Source: Aestuariispira ectoiniformans (GTDB lineage Bacteria; Pseudomonadota; Alphaproteobacteria; UBA8366; Aestuariispiraceae). Taken from it: a stretch of DNA of 64,000 bases. Shown here piece by piece: positions 1-7,700 of this stretch. How positions within the stretch are numbered: position 1 is the stretch's first letter; each line of letters begins with the position of its first letter. The stretch is from the NCBI RefSeq assembly GCF_025136295.1, contig NZ_CP062788.1, positions 2,931,588 to 2,995,587 on the forward strand, in the 5' to 3' direction. The notes under the pieces were generated by a model that saw nothing but the letters and a program-made list of their open reading frames with translations, had not been told where the DNA came from and searched no databases. A program made the translations under genes and the position numbers.

Positions 1-697
1 AGTTATAGAAGCTTTCCGGCATGGACAGAACCGGCTGCTTCAGATGGAAGCGGACGGTATAGTCATCCACTTTTTCCACAGCTCCCGCAATACCGCGTTT
101 TTCCTTGATCGGGTTACCGTTTTCATCCTTCTTGCCGGTATCGACTTCTTCCACCATGGCATCGAACAGCCCCAGGTTGGAAGAACCGGTGGCTGGGTCC
201 AGCCAGCGATTGACTGTGTGGACGACGTCATCGGCGCCGAAGTCATCACCGTTAGACCAAGTAATGCCCTTGCGCAGATAGAAGGTCCAGGTCTTCAGAT
301 CATCGGACGCTTCCCAACGCTCAGCAAGATACGGACGCGTGATGTTGTCAGCACCGGTCAAGGCAAGATGTTCAACGATGAATCGGGCGACATTCGACTT
401 CTGCACCCAGGCGAAAGTCGCCGGATCCGTCATTTCCTGGACAGCCATGGAGACGCGAAGCGATCCACCGGGTTTTCCCTGGGCCACGGCCTGGGGAATG
501 AAATGTTTGCCGGTCAGCACTCCCGCCATGGAATAGGCAGCCGTGGCGGACATCCCCAGCAGAGCGGAGGTGCGCAAGAATTCACGCCTGTCGACCAGGC
601 TTTTTTGCAATTGGTTGGCTAGTTCAGGAATATACTCATGGATATCGCCCCCTAGTTGCCTTGTGACGCGTCCAATATAGCGTTTGGTATTCCGCAT
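1..697 (-). CDS. Peptide-type ABC transporter substrate-binding protein, Tat-exported, C-terminus outside window
   Basis: Reading the minus strand from ATG at 697 gives an open frame of 232 codons that runs off the window. A good ribosome site (GAGGGAGA) lies just upstream. The N-terminal 60 residues hold a twin-arginine signal, D-R-R-E-F-L-R, followed by a short hydrophobic stretch, so folded export by Tat is expected. The mature start (GKPGGSLRV) and later blocks ([49 protein letters not shown]) are the N-lobe of the SBP_bac_5 family, which feeds peptides or similar solutes to Opp/Dpp-type ABC importers. The permease and ATPase genes presumably lie to the left. Substrate cannot be told from this fragment. 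Confidence 0.88.
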   Translation of the reverse strand, partial: MRNTKRYIGRVTRQLGGDIHEYIPELANQLQKSLVDRREFLRTSALLGMSATAAYSMAGVLTGKHFIPQAVAQGKPGGSLRVSMAVQEMTDPATFAWVQKSNVARFIVEHLALTGADNITRPYLAERWEASDDLKTWTFYLRKGITWSNGDDFGADDVVHTVNRWLDPATGSSNLGLFDAMVEEVDTGKKDENGNPIKEKRGIAGAVEKVDDYTVRFHLKQPVLSMPESFYN

Positions 698-1006
698 TCG
701 CAGTCTCCCTCATGGCTAGTCAAGGCGGTCAGGTGAAAACACGGGCACAAGCGATCAGCATGCCGCTGACCCCTGAAAATCTTTCTTTAAAATCTTGATA
801 AAAGGCTTTTTTCACGCCTTGCCCTGTCTTCGACCTTAATCGGTTCATCCAGACCGCTAATCGATTATGCTTGTTGACTACAAGCCTCCCTAGTGCCCAA
901 GAATTTGAACACTAATCAAATTTGTAGTCAAATAATTAACCCTACTAATATCTTGTTTCCCCCAGGCTATGTCGTAAAAGCGTCAAGGGTATAAACAAAA
1001 TATCAA
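698..1006. other. Intergenic region upstream of the peptide-binding protein gene
   Basis: No gene was found in this 309-base AT-richer stretch. It must hold the promoter of the leftward binding-protein gene and the 3' end of the PhnD-like transcript. Its one clear structure is a 10-bp inverted repeat described separately at 874-931. Confidence 0.7.
874..931. repeat. Separated perfect 10-bp inverted repeat, candidate operator pair
   Basis: TTGACTACAA at 874-883 and its exact reverse complement TTGTAGTCAA at 922-931 are 48 bp apart start to start. Each arm has a TTG-N4-CAA form like half or full operators of small dimeric repressors. The pair lies upstream of the leftward peptide-binding gene and downstream of the XRE/PhnD-like pair. 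Function is inferred from position and symmetry only. Confidence 0.4.
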
Positions 1007-1804
1007 TTACGCGACACTTGTGTTGCATATACGATCATAGGATTTCAAGGGAAGTACGTGAACATTTTTTAAAAATAAGTCTTGCCTTGCCTCACATAAA
1101 GACTCATTGAGAACAACAGCTTGAATGGAGTCCCGCAGAATTCCAAGCATCTCATCGTCATGAACCAGAGACGTAATATAGGGAAGTGCCGGAGCGACCG
1201 GAGATTGCTCCAGAATGCGTAAATTCGACACCTCCTCCGGTGCGAAGCGGGCGATCAACGCGTAGGTCACGCAGTCGATGGCACAAAGATCCGCCTCGCC
1301 TTCCGAGACCATCGCCATACTCCACCGGTGCCCCCCGCTTTCGGAGATGGCGGAAAAGAATTCGTCCGGATCACAACCGGCTGCTGCCTGCGTCATCCAG
1401 CGAACGGTATTGAACCCCGATTGCGAGCCGCGCTCGTTAAAAGCAAAAGAAGCGCCCCGAATATCGTTAAAACTTTGGAATGGCGCATCCTGTCTGACAA
1501 GCAGGAAACTGCAATAATCTCCTGCATCGGAACAGCCCGGAGCGGTGTAAACCGGTGTGGCAAGATACCGGACCTTTCCGCGCAAAGCATGGGTGAGCGG
1601 ATAGCCGCATGTTTGTGAGAAAAGCAACGCCGGATCACACCAATGGGCAAGAAGATCCGGAATAGCCTCCGCACGTGCATAATTCACCGGGATGTCCAGA
1701 TCGGGCTTTCTCGCCAATATTTCTGTTCGCAATGCCGACCAGATCGCCGCCGTTGCCTCAGCAACGGGCTGAAAGTCATACATCGGCAGACTGGCAAACA
1801 TCAT
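1007..1804 (-). CDS. PhnD-like phosphate/phosphonate-binding-family protein without signal peptide
   Basis: The 265-residue protein has the look of PhnD/SsuA-type periplasmic binding proteins: an early MYDFQPVAEATAAIWSALR segment, a middle block DIRGASFAFNERGSQSG with the serine/glycine loop typical of phosphonate binders, and VSEGEADLCAIDCVTYAL, the part that recognises a bound oxyanion or small ligand in the family. It lacks any hydrophobic leader, so it should stay in the cytoplasm. Its ATG overlaps the stop codon of the upstream XRE regulator gene by 4 bp, so the two are translated together. A cytosolic binding protein paired with a regulator suggests ligand sensing rather than import; this is inference. 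No permease or ATPase gene is next to it. Confidence 0.8.
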   Translation of the reverse strand: MMFASLPMYDFQPVAEATAAIWSALRTEILARKPDLDIPVNYARAEAIPDLLAHWCDPALLFSQTCGYPLTHALRGKVRYLATPVYTAPGCSDAGDYCSFLLVRQDAPFQSFNDIRGASFAFNERGSQSGFNTVRWMTQAAAGCDPDEFFSAISESGGHRWSMAMVSEGEADLCAIDCVTYALIARFAPEEVSNLRILEQSPVAPALPYITSLVHDDEMLGILRDSIQAVVLNESLCEARQDLFLKNVHVLPLKSYDRICNTSVA

Positions 1805-2661
1805 GAGAAGCTTTCCTCTTTCAATCGGACAAAATAGTCCGCCGCTTCATTCGCCTGAACCACAGCTCCACGGACAAGATTGTCAAAATGGTCGGTCAGG
1901 CTCCGCACATGCTCCCTCGTGTTGAACACATAATACATTTGCCCGATGTAAATGACGGCCCGCTTGGGCCCGAAAACGGTATATGGCGCGGCATAATGGG
2001 TTAGTCCGTCAAACAGGAACAAACGCAGCTTTGGATAAAGTTCCCGCAACACCTCTATCATGCGGTCCAGTTGCTCCATACGCTCGTCGTCAGTCAGGCC
2101 GTTCCACAGACCGACGCCGCTTGCAAAAGTCTCAAAGACCTGTCGGGGCGCACAAATTTCCATATCCGCATCTGGCATTCTTGTGTAGGCCAGCCTGCGC
2201 TCGGAAGCCGCTATCGCCCGGCTGCTGCTGCTGGCCGCAAAGTCCCGATACTCATGACGTAAAACAGCTTCTGTTTTCATCAGATCAGGCAAACCATTCG
2301 GCACATAGCGGATTTTATAGCCAACGGCCTCGTTATGCCATTGGACCAGCCCTTCATCGGTTGGCGTATTAGAGCTGGGTGTAATCTGCATGGATTCCTG
2401 CAGGATCGCCGCCCCCAACCTGGCTTCGGAACTCAGGCCCATCAGCCAGTCCACACTAACCTGAAGGGCCATGGCGATGGCCGCGACCGTGTCCGCACGC
2501 GGCAACCGGTCGTTATCAAGGGCCAGAAGCTGTGAAAGCGTTGACCGGTCAACACCGGCCTGTCGAGCCAGGGACGATTGATTGAACCCACCACTTTCCA
2601 TTGCCGCCACCAGGCGTGTTCTGAAAAGCCGCACCATATTCTGTCGATCTTGTGTTCTCAT
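1801..2661 (-). CDS. XRE-family transcriptional regulator with C-terminal domain of unknown function
   Basis: Residues about 10-75 form a Cro/C1-type helix-turn-helix: FNQSSLARQAGVDRSTLSQ is the recognition region, followed by LPRADTVAAIAMALQVSVDWLMG. Such regulators bind DNA as dimers. The remaining 200 residues contain no domain I can name; they are rich in aromatic residues (YAAPYTVFGPKRAVIYIG) and include a region predicted to be mostly helical. The stop overlaps the start of the PhnD-like gene (TCAT, 4 bp), so this is the first gene of a two-gene operon. The divergent intergenic region toward the desaturase gene carries inverted repeats that may be its operator. Confidence 0.85.
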   Translation of the reverse strand: MRTQDRQNMVRLFRTRLVAAMESGGFNQSSLARQAGVDRSTLSQLLALDNDRLPRADTVAAIAMALQVSVDWLMGLSSEARLGAAILQESMQITPSSNTPTDEGLVQWHNEAVGYKIRYVPNGLPDLMKTEAVLRHEYRDFAASSSSRAIAASERRLAYTRMPDADMEICAPRQVFETFASGVGLWNGLTDDERMEQLDRMIEVLRELYPKLRLFLFDGLTHYAAPYTVFGPKRAVIYIGQMYYVFNTREHVRSLTDHFDNLVRGAVVQANEAADYFVRLKEESFS

Positions 2662-2693
2662 ATCCCTGCACTAACTGACGAGAACGATATTGA

Positions 2694-2752
2694 AACGTGA
2701 TTATTCTAACAGATGGTTATTTTTATCACCATTCTGATTATATTATCACGTT
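2694..2752. promoter_or_regulatory. Inverted repeats between divergent XRE and desaturase genes
   Basis: AACGTGAT at 2694-2701 is the exact reverse complement of ATCACGTT at 2745-2752. Between them lies a shorter inverted pair, ATGGT/ACCAT, around 2713-2732, and TTATCAC occurs twice, 20 bp apart. The site lies in the 170-180 bp region from which the XRE gene leaves leftward and the desaturase gene rightward, as expected for autoregulation by the XRE protein. No binding consensus is known to me, so the assignment is by position. Confidence 0.35.
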
Positions 2753-2845
2753 CTGCGGCAAGTTGTTATCAATCACTCATTGCCGCTCTATCCGCTTCCG
2801 CTCAAGCTACAGAAACAAAAAAGATTTTAGGCTTTGGGCGTACAG

Positions 2846-3805
2846 ATGAAGAGTTTTTGGGACCGTTGCGAAATTCCGACCTGGCTGGTCATAGTCACCG
2901 TCCATCTTGGGTGGTTTCTGCTGACATATTTTCGCAATGAAGTACCCATAGCCATGCTGGTCACCTTGGGGGCAACCCTCACCTGTTGGCATATGCACCT
3001 CCAGCATGAAATTCTCCATGGCCACCCAACGCGCTGGAAAAGACTGAATGAGGTCTTCGCCTATCTCCCCGCCGCCCTGTGGCTCCCATACCCCATTTAT
3101 CGGGACAGCCACATCATCCACCACGAAACACCGGAACTGACGACACCTGGCAGCGATCCGGAAAGCTATTATTGGACAGCTCAGCGGTGGCAGTCACTCC
3201 CCTGGCCTGTGCAGCAACTTCTGACCTTCAACAATTCAGTCCTCGGCAGATTTTTGATCGGCCCGTTCCTCACCGTCGGGCAGTTCTGGTATCATGAATT
3301 ACAGCGCTTCGGTCAGGGCAACTTCCGTTCCCTGCCGGCTTGGTTGGGCCATGCCGTTGTGATGACCGCGATGATTTTGTGGCTGACGAAAGTTTGCGAC
3401 TTCCCCATTGGTCTTTACATTCTCACCTTCGCCTGGCCGGGTACTGCCCTTGCCCTGCTTCGGTCCTACCTGGAACACCGTCCCGCTCCCAATGGCGACG
3501 AGCGAACAGCCATCGTGGAGAATTCTCCGGTATTCAGCCTGCTATTTCTTAACAACAACTATCATGTGATCCATCACGATCACCCTGGCATGCCCTGGTA
3601 TCGCATAACGGCCTTCTACCGTGCCAATCGCGCAAAAGTGCTGGAAAAGAATGGCGGTTATGTTTTTGACGGCTATTATGATGTCTTCAGGCAATACCTG
3701 CTGGTCCCGAAAGACCTGCCTTCTCATCCGGGCCCGTCCCTGGCGGCAAGCCCGCTGGGCGTTACCGCCGTCAATAATCAAGCGGCTTGTGACGTAAAGC
3801 CGTGA
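2846..3805 (+). CDS. Membrane fatty acid desaturase / hydroxylase family protein
   Basis: The 319-residue membrane protein carries the three histidine boxes of the di-iron desaturase/hydroxylase superfamily: HEILHGH near residue 54, HIIHHE near 92, and HVIHHDHP near 245. These bind the two irons that activate oxygen. Hydrophobic segments near the N-terminus (LVIVTVHLGWFLLTYF) and mid-protein (TAMILWLTKVCDFPIGLYILTFAWPG) give about four membrane spans. It probably introduces a double bond or hydroxyl into an acyl or terpenoid chain; the exact substrate is unknown. I chose ATG 2846; an in-frame TTG at 2834 would add four residues. It stands alone, divergent from the XRE regulator gene. Confidence 0.82.
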   Translation: MKSFWDRCEIPTWLVIVTVHLGWFLLTYFRNEVPIAMLVTLGATLTCWHMHLQHEILHGHPTRWKRLNEVFAYLPAALWLPYPIYRDSHIIHHETPELTTPGSDPESYYWTAQRWQSLPWPVQQLLTFNNSVLGRFLIGPFLTVGQFWYHELQRFGQGNFRSLPAWLGHAVVMTAMILWLTKVCDFPIGLYILTFAWPGTALALLRSYLEHRPAPNGDERTAIVENSPVFSLLFLNNNYHVIHHDHPGMPWYRITAFYRANRAKVLEKNGGYVFDGYYDVFRQYLLVPKDLPSHPGPSLAASPLGVTAVNNQAACDVKP

Positions 3806-3985
3806 CAACGGAGCAACATCGGAGAAAAAAGTCGTGGTTGTAGTCCATATCTATAGATCGCATCCCTACTATTCTCTTGCGTGCGATCCCTGTTTTATCG
3901 TACATCAGATGTGTTTAAGAAACTAACCTGGCTTTCTACTGCCGTTCGACGACCTGCACGACGATTCCCAGCGTTACTTTCTACC

Positions 3986-4010
3986 GTTTTGGTGCATGGT
4001 GTACCAAAAC
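3986..4010 (+). promoter_or_regulatory. Stem-loop in the leader of the cold-shock gene
   Basis: GTTTTGGTGC (3986-3995) pairs with GUACCAAAAC (4001-4010) with one G-U pair and a 5-base loop, giving a 10-bp hairpin. It ends 20 bases before the AGGAG ribosome site (4031-4035) of the cold-shock gene. Cold-shock messages are known for structured, temperature-responsive leaders, so this could be a leader element; a DNA operator is the alternative. There is no T-run, so it is not a terminator. Confidence 0.45.
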
Positions 4011-4040
4011 ATCCTAACCTTGACGCAATGAGGAGTTGTC

Positions 4041-4250
4041 ATGGCTACCGGTACTGTTAAATGGTTTGATACCACCAAAGGCTTTGGGTTCATTCAGCCG
4101 GACGAAGGCGGCAAAGACGCTTTTGTTCACATTTCCGCTGTTGAGCGTTCCGGCCTGAGCGGTCTGAACGAAGGCCAGAAAATCTCCTATGAACTGGTTG
4201 AAGGTCGCGGTGGTCGTATGGCTGCCGAGAACCTGAGCATTGTTGACTAA
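4041..4250 (+). CDS. cspA: Cold-shock domain protein (CspA family)
   Basis: The 69-residue protein is a single cold-shock (OB-fold) domain of normal length. It starts MATGTVKWF and has the two RNA-binding motifs KGFGFI (RNP1) and FVHIS (RNP2), with the ending MAAENLSIVD typical of alphaproteobacterial members. Such proteins bind single-stranded RNA and DNA and melt secondary structure, as RNA chaperones. A strong AGGAG site precedes the ATG, a hairpin lies in the leader, and a strong terminator follows, so it is a single-gene unit. Whether it is truly cold-induced cannot be read from the sequence. Confidence 0.96.
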   Translation: MATGTVKWFDTTKGFGFIQPDEGGKDAFVHISAVERSGLSGLNEGQKISYELVEGRGGRMAAENLSIVD

Positions 4251-4276
4251 CAACGCTCCCAGCATCTGAGATGCGA

Positions 4277-4308
4277 AAAGCCCCGGGATTTTCCCGGGGC
4301 TTTTTTTA
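4277..4308 (+). terminator. Rho-independent terminator after cspA
   Basis: GCCCCGGGA (4280-4288) and TCCCGGGGC (4292-4300) form a 9-bp GC-rich stem with a 3-base loop. A run of seven T follows and A residues precede it. It ends the cold-shock transcript before the Nudix gene. Confidence 0.93.
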
Positions 4309-4402
4309 TGCCCCGCTTTTCTGTCAACAAGACTTGCAGCCGACCGTTCCTTTCGCCACCCTTCCCTTACCAGCCAAACAGATCACATACGGTAAAATTC
4401 AC

Positions 4403-5032
4403 ATGAAAGATTCAACGCGTTTCCACTACAAGGATGTCAAACTCGTCAGCCAGGAGACCTGTTTTCAGGGATATTTCCGAATGGATCGCCTCACAGTCCG
4501 CCACCCGACCTTTGAAGGCGGCCTGTCGGACGACATCAGGCGCGAGGTTTTTGTGCGAGGCAATGCAGTTGCCTGCCTCCCCTATGACCCTGTCAGTGAC
4601 AAGGTTGTCCTGATTGAGCAGTTCCGCGCAGGTGCCTATGCCAACGGACGAGAGGATTGCTGGCTGATAGAGCCGGTTGCCGGGATCATAGAACCGGGCG
4701 AAACTCCGGAAGAGGTTGCTATTCGCGAAAGCCTCGAAGAGGCAAATTGTGAAATACTCGATCTGGTCGAGGCTGGCCGACACCTGACAAGCCCTGGCGC
4801 CATGGATGAAGAGGTCGTTCTTTTTATCGGCCGTTGTGATGCAGACAAAGTCAATGGCATCCATGGATTGGACGAAGAAGGTGAAGATATCCGTGCATTC
4901 TCAATTGATTTCCAATCTGCACTGGATGCTGCAATGCACGGAAAAATAAGTAATATTCTGACTGTCACGACACTTTATTGGCTGGCATTGAACAGAGATG
5001 ACTTGCGTCTGCAGTGGGAACGACCTAAATAG
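4403..5032 (+). CDS. Nudix hydrolase, ADP-ribose pyrophosphatase type
   Basis: The 209-residue protein fits ADP-ribose pyrophosphatases (NudF/TrgB group), which split ADP-ribose into AMP and ribose 5-phosphate. The Nudix box spans about residues 92-114: G, five residues, E, seven residues, RE, then EE, the magnesium-binding core. The last conserved glycine is replaced by asparagine (EEAN). Upstream of it are LIEQFRAG and WLIEPVAG, the substrate-binding blocks of the ADPR group, and the PGAMDEE motif follows as in this family. The ATG at 4403 was chosen because the family starts about 50 residues before VREVF-like strands; frames further upstream run through the cspA terminator. Confidence 0.88.
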   Translation: MKDSTRFHYKDVKLVSQETCFQGYFRMDRLTVRHPTFEGGLSDDIRREVFVRGNAVACLPYDPVSDKVVLIEQFRAGAYANGREDCWLIEPVAGIIEPGETPEEVAIRESLEEANCEILDLVEAGRHLTSPGAMDEEVVLFIGRCDADKVNGIHGLDEEGEDIRAFSIDFQSALDAAMHGKISNILTVTTLYWLALNRDDLRLQWERPK

Positions 5033-5063
5033 AATGTGGTTTACATAAAAGGACACAAAAGTA

Positions 5064-6062
5064 ATGGAATATCGGGAAGACTTTGTTGACGCGATTGGCA
5101 ACACACCGCTGATCAAGCTGAGAGGCGCGTCCGAATTGACCGGCTGCACCATTCTGGGAAAGGCAGAATTCCTGAACCCAGGCGGCTCGATCAAAGATCG
5201 CGCAGCAAAAGCAATCATTCTCGATGCGGAGAAGAAGGGCCTGTTACGCCCGGGTGGCGTCATTGTTGAAGGGACCGCAGGCAATACGGGCATCGGTCTG
5301 GCGCTTGTCGGCAACGCGCGCGGCTATCGCACTGTGATTGTAATCCCGGAAACCCAGTCGCAGGAAAAGAAGGACATGCTTCGCCTCGCAGGTGCCGACC
5401 TTCGCGAAGTCCCCGCTGTGCCCTATAAAGACCCGAACAACTATGTGAAAGTTTCCGGGCGCCTCGCCGAAGAAATGGCGGCAACTGAAGAAAACGGGGC
5501 CATCTGGGCCAACCAGTTCGACAATACCGCCAACCGCCAGGGTCACTTTGAGACAACCGGTCCGGAGATCTGGGAGCAGACCGACGGCAAGATCGACGGC
5601 TTCATATGTGCTGTCGGGACCGGTGGCACGCTTGCCGGTGTGGCTATGGCCCTGAAAGAGCGTAGCAAAGACGTTGTCATCGGCATCGCCGACCCGAATG
5701 GCGCGGCGCTTTATAACTATTACGCCCATGGCGAACTAAAATCCGAAGGCAGTTCAATCACCGAAGGGATCGGCCAGGGACGTATCACGCAAAACCTGGA
5801 AGGTCTTGAGATTGACGAACCCTTCCAGGTGAGCGATGCCGAGGCCCTGCCCGTTCTATTTGACTTGCTCAAGAAAGAAGGCCTTTGCCTGGGCGGCTCC
5901 TCTGCCATCAACGTGATGGGAGCGATCAAACTGGCCAAGAAGATGGGGCCGGGCAAAACAATTGTCACTCCGCTTTGCGATTCCGGAACCCGGTATCAGA
6001 CCAAGCTGTTTAACCCGGAATTCCTGTCCGGTCTGGGATTGCCGACGCCATCCTGGATGTAA
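5064..6062 (+). CDS. cysK: Cysteine synthase A (O-acetylserine sulfhydrylase)
   Basis: This PLP enzyme of fold type II makes cysteine from O-acetylserine and sulfide in the cytoplasm. The catalytic lysine is K44 in NPGGSIKDR. The substrate loop TAGNTGIGL starts at T71, and the phosphate-gripping loop GTGGTLAG lies near residue 180. At 332 residues it is slightly longer than the usual 310-320 and ends in GLPTPSWM, a tail common in alphaproteobacterial copies. It follows the Nudix gene by 31 bp and is ended by its own terminator. Family members with this extended sequence have also been annotated as cystathionine beta-synthase-like, but CysK is the better reading. Confidence 0.9.
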   Translation: MEYREDFVDAIGNTPLIKLRGASELTGCTILGKAEFLNPGGSIKDRAAKAIILDAEKKGLLRPGGVIVEGTAGNTGIGLALVGNARGYRTVIVIPETQSQEKKDMLRLAGADLREVPAVPYKDPNNYVKVSGRLAEEMAATEENGAIWANQFDNTANRQGHFETTGPEIWEQTDGKIDGFICAVGTGGTLAGVAMALKERSKDVVIGIADPNGAALYNYYAHGELKSEGSSITEGIGQGRITQNLEGLEIDEPFQVSDAEALPVLFDLLKKEGLCLGGSSAINVMGAIKLAKKMGPGKTIVTPLCDSGTRYQTKLFNPEFLSGLGLPTPSWM

Positions 6063-6087
6063 CCCTCCATCCTGCAATTTACCCCGA

Positions 6088-6121
6088 AAGGCGTGGTCTC
6101 TTCCGCGCCTTTTCCTTTTTG
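6088..6121 (+). terminator. Terminator after cysK
   Basis: AAAGGCGTGG (6088-6097) pairs with CCGCGCCTTT (6104-6113) with one G-U pair, followed by a T-rich tract (TTTTCCTTTTT). Confidence 0.82.
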
Positions 6122-6206
6122 GCCAATGTGTCGGGACATTTTTTACGTTGACCCGTTGGTGCTGAACCCCAAGTTTTATGGCAAATAAATCATAACGGGG
6201 ATCATC

Positions 6207-6923
6207 ATGACCGAAGCGCTGTTTAGAGACGACGCCTATCTCAAAGAATGCGATGCAACAATTGTCTCTGTGAATGACCGGGGCGGCATCGTACTCGATA
6301 GAACCGTTTTCTACCCGACCGGCGGTGGTCAGCCAGGGGACAGCGGCACCCTCACCTGCGCCGACGGAACAACAATCGAGATTGCAACGACAGTCAAAGG
6401 TGACACGCCGGACGAAGTCGTTCATGTGCCGGAAGAAGGCCAGCCCCTGCCCGCCGCGGGCACGAAGGTGAACGCCGAGATTAACTGGGCCAAACGCCAT
6501 AGGTATATGCGCATGCATACGGCAATGCATCTGATGTGTTCTGCCGTGCCTTGCGGCGTCACGGGTGGTCAGGTTGGCGCGGAGAAAAGCCGTCTGGACT
6601 TCGATATCGGGGACACAACACTCGACAAAGAGGCTATTGAGGCGGCAATCAATGCACGCATCCAGGAAGATCATGCAGTCACCAGCCAGTGGATTTCCGA
6701 CGAGGAGCTGGATGCCAACCCGGACCTTGTCAGGACCATGTCCGTTCAACCGCCCAGAAGCTCCGGCCGTATTCGTTTGATGAAGATCGGCGATGATATC
6801 GACTTACAGCCCTGTGGCGGCACGCACGTCCGCCAGACCGGTGAAATCGGGCCGATTAAAATTGCGAAGATCGAAAACAAAGGTAAACGCAATCGCCGCG
6901 TCAATATCGTCTTCGACGAATGA
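6207..6923 (+). CDS. Alanyl-tRNA editing protein (AlaX)
   Basis: The 238-residue protein is a free-standing editing domain that removes serine or glycine wrongly attached to tRNA-Ala. It shows the zinc site of the AlaRS/ThrRS second additional domain: HTAMH near residue 104 and CGGTH near 198. The N-terminal barrel carries the FYPTGGGQPGDSG motif (residues about 33-45), the substrate-recognition signature of AlaX-M and AlaRS. Length matches the AlaX-M group. It is a single gene with its own promoter region, converging on the PAS gene; its terminator lies inside the 3' end of that gene. Confidence 0.93.
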   Translation: MTEALFRDDAYLKECDATIVSVNDRGGIVLDRTVFYPTGGGQPGDSGTLTCADGTTIEIATTVKGDTPDEVVHVPEEGQPLPAAGTKVNAEINWAKRHRYMRMHTAMHLMCSAVPCGVTGGQVGAEKSRLDFDIGDTTLDKEAIEAAINARIQEDHAVTSQWISDEELDANPDLVRTMSVQPPRSSGRIRLMKIGDDIDLQPCGGTHVRQTGEIGPIKIAKIENKGKRNRRVNIVFDE

Positions 6924-6924
6924 C

Positions 6925-7434
6925 CTAGGTAAGTCGTACCGGCAAGGGGCAGTCGATATCCGTAAAGGATGCTGCCCCTTTTATTGTTGTAAGATGCAGG
7001 GCCAGGAAGCCACAGGCCTCTTCGCCCTCACGCCCAAAGGGCAGTAGCAACCGCTCGTAGAAGATCAGTGCATTGTCGACTGTATTACGCAGGAATGAAT
7101 GGTAGCTGGGGGACTTGTTCGCAATCGCGTCCTCATATTCTCTTTGCAGCCAGTCATAAGCATCTTCGCCGAAAATCTCGTCCAGATAACGCCCGCTCAC
7201 ATCTGCGCCGATTACCTCACTGAGCGCCTGGCCAACGAACTGATAACGATACCGCCGGGTATCAGCGCCGCTATTTTCGACGTCTATCCAACAGATATTG
7301 GGCAAAAAGTCTGCAAATTTATCTAATGAAAAGTCCTCCGGACCAGGCAACTCGCGATTTCCCTTCAGGCCAGCCCAGATATCTCTGAATCGCGTTAAAG
7401 TCGGATGCAGTCTGCTCGGCAAATTCTTTGGCAT
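6925..7434 (-). CDS. PAS-domain protein (PAS_5 family)
   Basis: About 169 residues with a single PAS-like domain of the kind frequent in Rhodospirillales genomes: LHPTLTRFRDIWAGLKGNRELPG at the start, then FLPNICWIDVE, the RYRYQFVGQALSEVIGADVSGRYLDEIF strand-helix unit typical of PAS, and FYERLLLPFG near the end. Small stand-alone PAS proteins of this family have no known enzymatic part and probably sense a signal or bind a partner. ATG 7434 gives the start closest to homologs; an in-frame GTG at 7455 would add seven residues. It converges on alaX, with stops 1 bp apart. Confidence 0.75.
   Translation of the reverse strand: MPKNLPSRLHPTLTRFRDIWAGLKGNRELPGPEDFSLDKFADFLPNICWIDVENSGADTRRYRYQFVGQALSEVIGADVSGRYLDEIFGEDAYDWLQREYEDAIANKSPSYHSFLRNTVDNALIFYERLLLPFGREGEEACGFLALHLTTIKGAASFTDIDCPLPVRLT
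6944..6987 (+). terminator. Terminator of alaX located within the convergent PAS gene
   Basis: AAGGGGCAG (6944-6952) and CTGCCCCTT (6972-6980) form a 9-bp stem with a 19-base loop, followed by TTATTGTTG. The stem overlaps the last codons of the convergent PAS gene. Confidence 0.7.
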
Positions 7435-7700
7435 CTGATGCAAACACGGCCTCACTCAAGAAAATACATTGGTCCTCTATTTCATCAGAGATATTGGCAG
7501 CCTCAGCCTAAAATAAGGTTAATGGGTTCACATTCGAAAAGTTTTTCTTTTTTTGTTTCACAGCTCTAGCCCAACGAAGCAATAATTTCAAAATACCGAC
7601 AACATCCGTATTTTCTTTTCGCACGGAGAATAGATTTTGAATGCAAACTCTCGGAAAGAGGGCTAAACAGCAAACTTAAAAAGGCACTGGGGGCTTACCG

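Noticed and set aside
44-622. A 192-residue plus-strand open frame at the left edge
   Set aside because: It is the reverse complement of a clear Tat-exported binding-protein frame starting at 697 on the minus strand.
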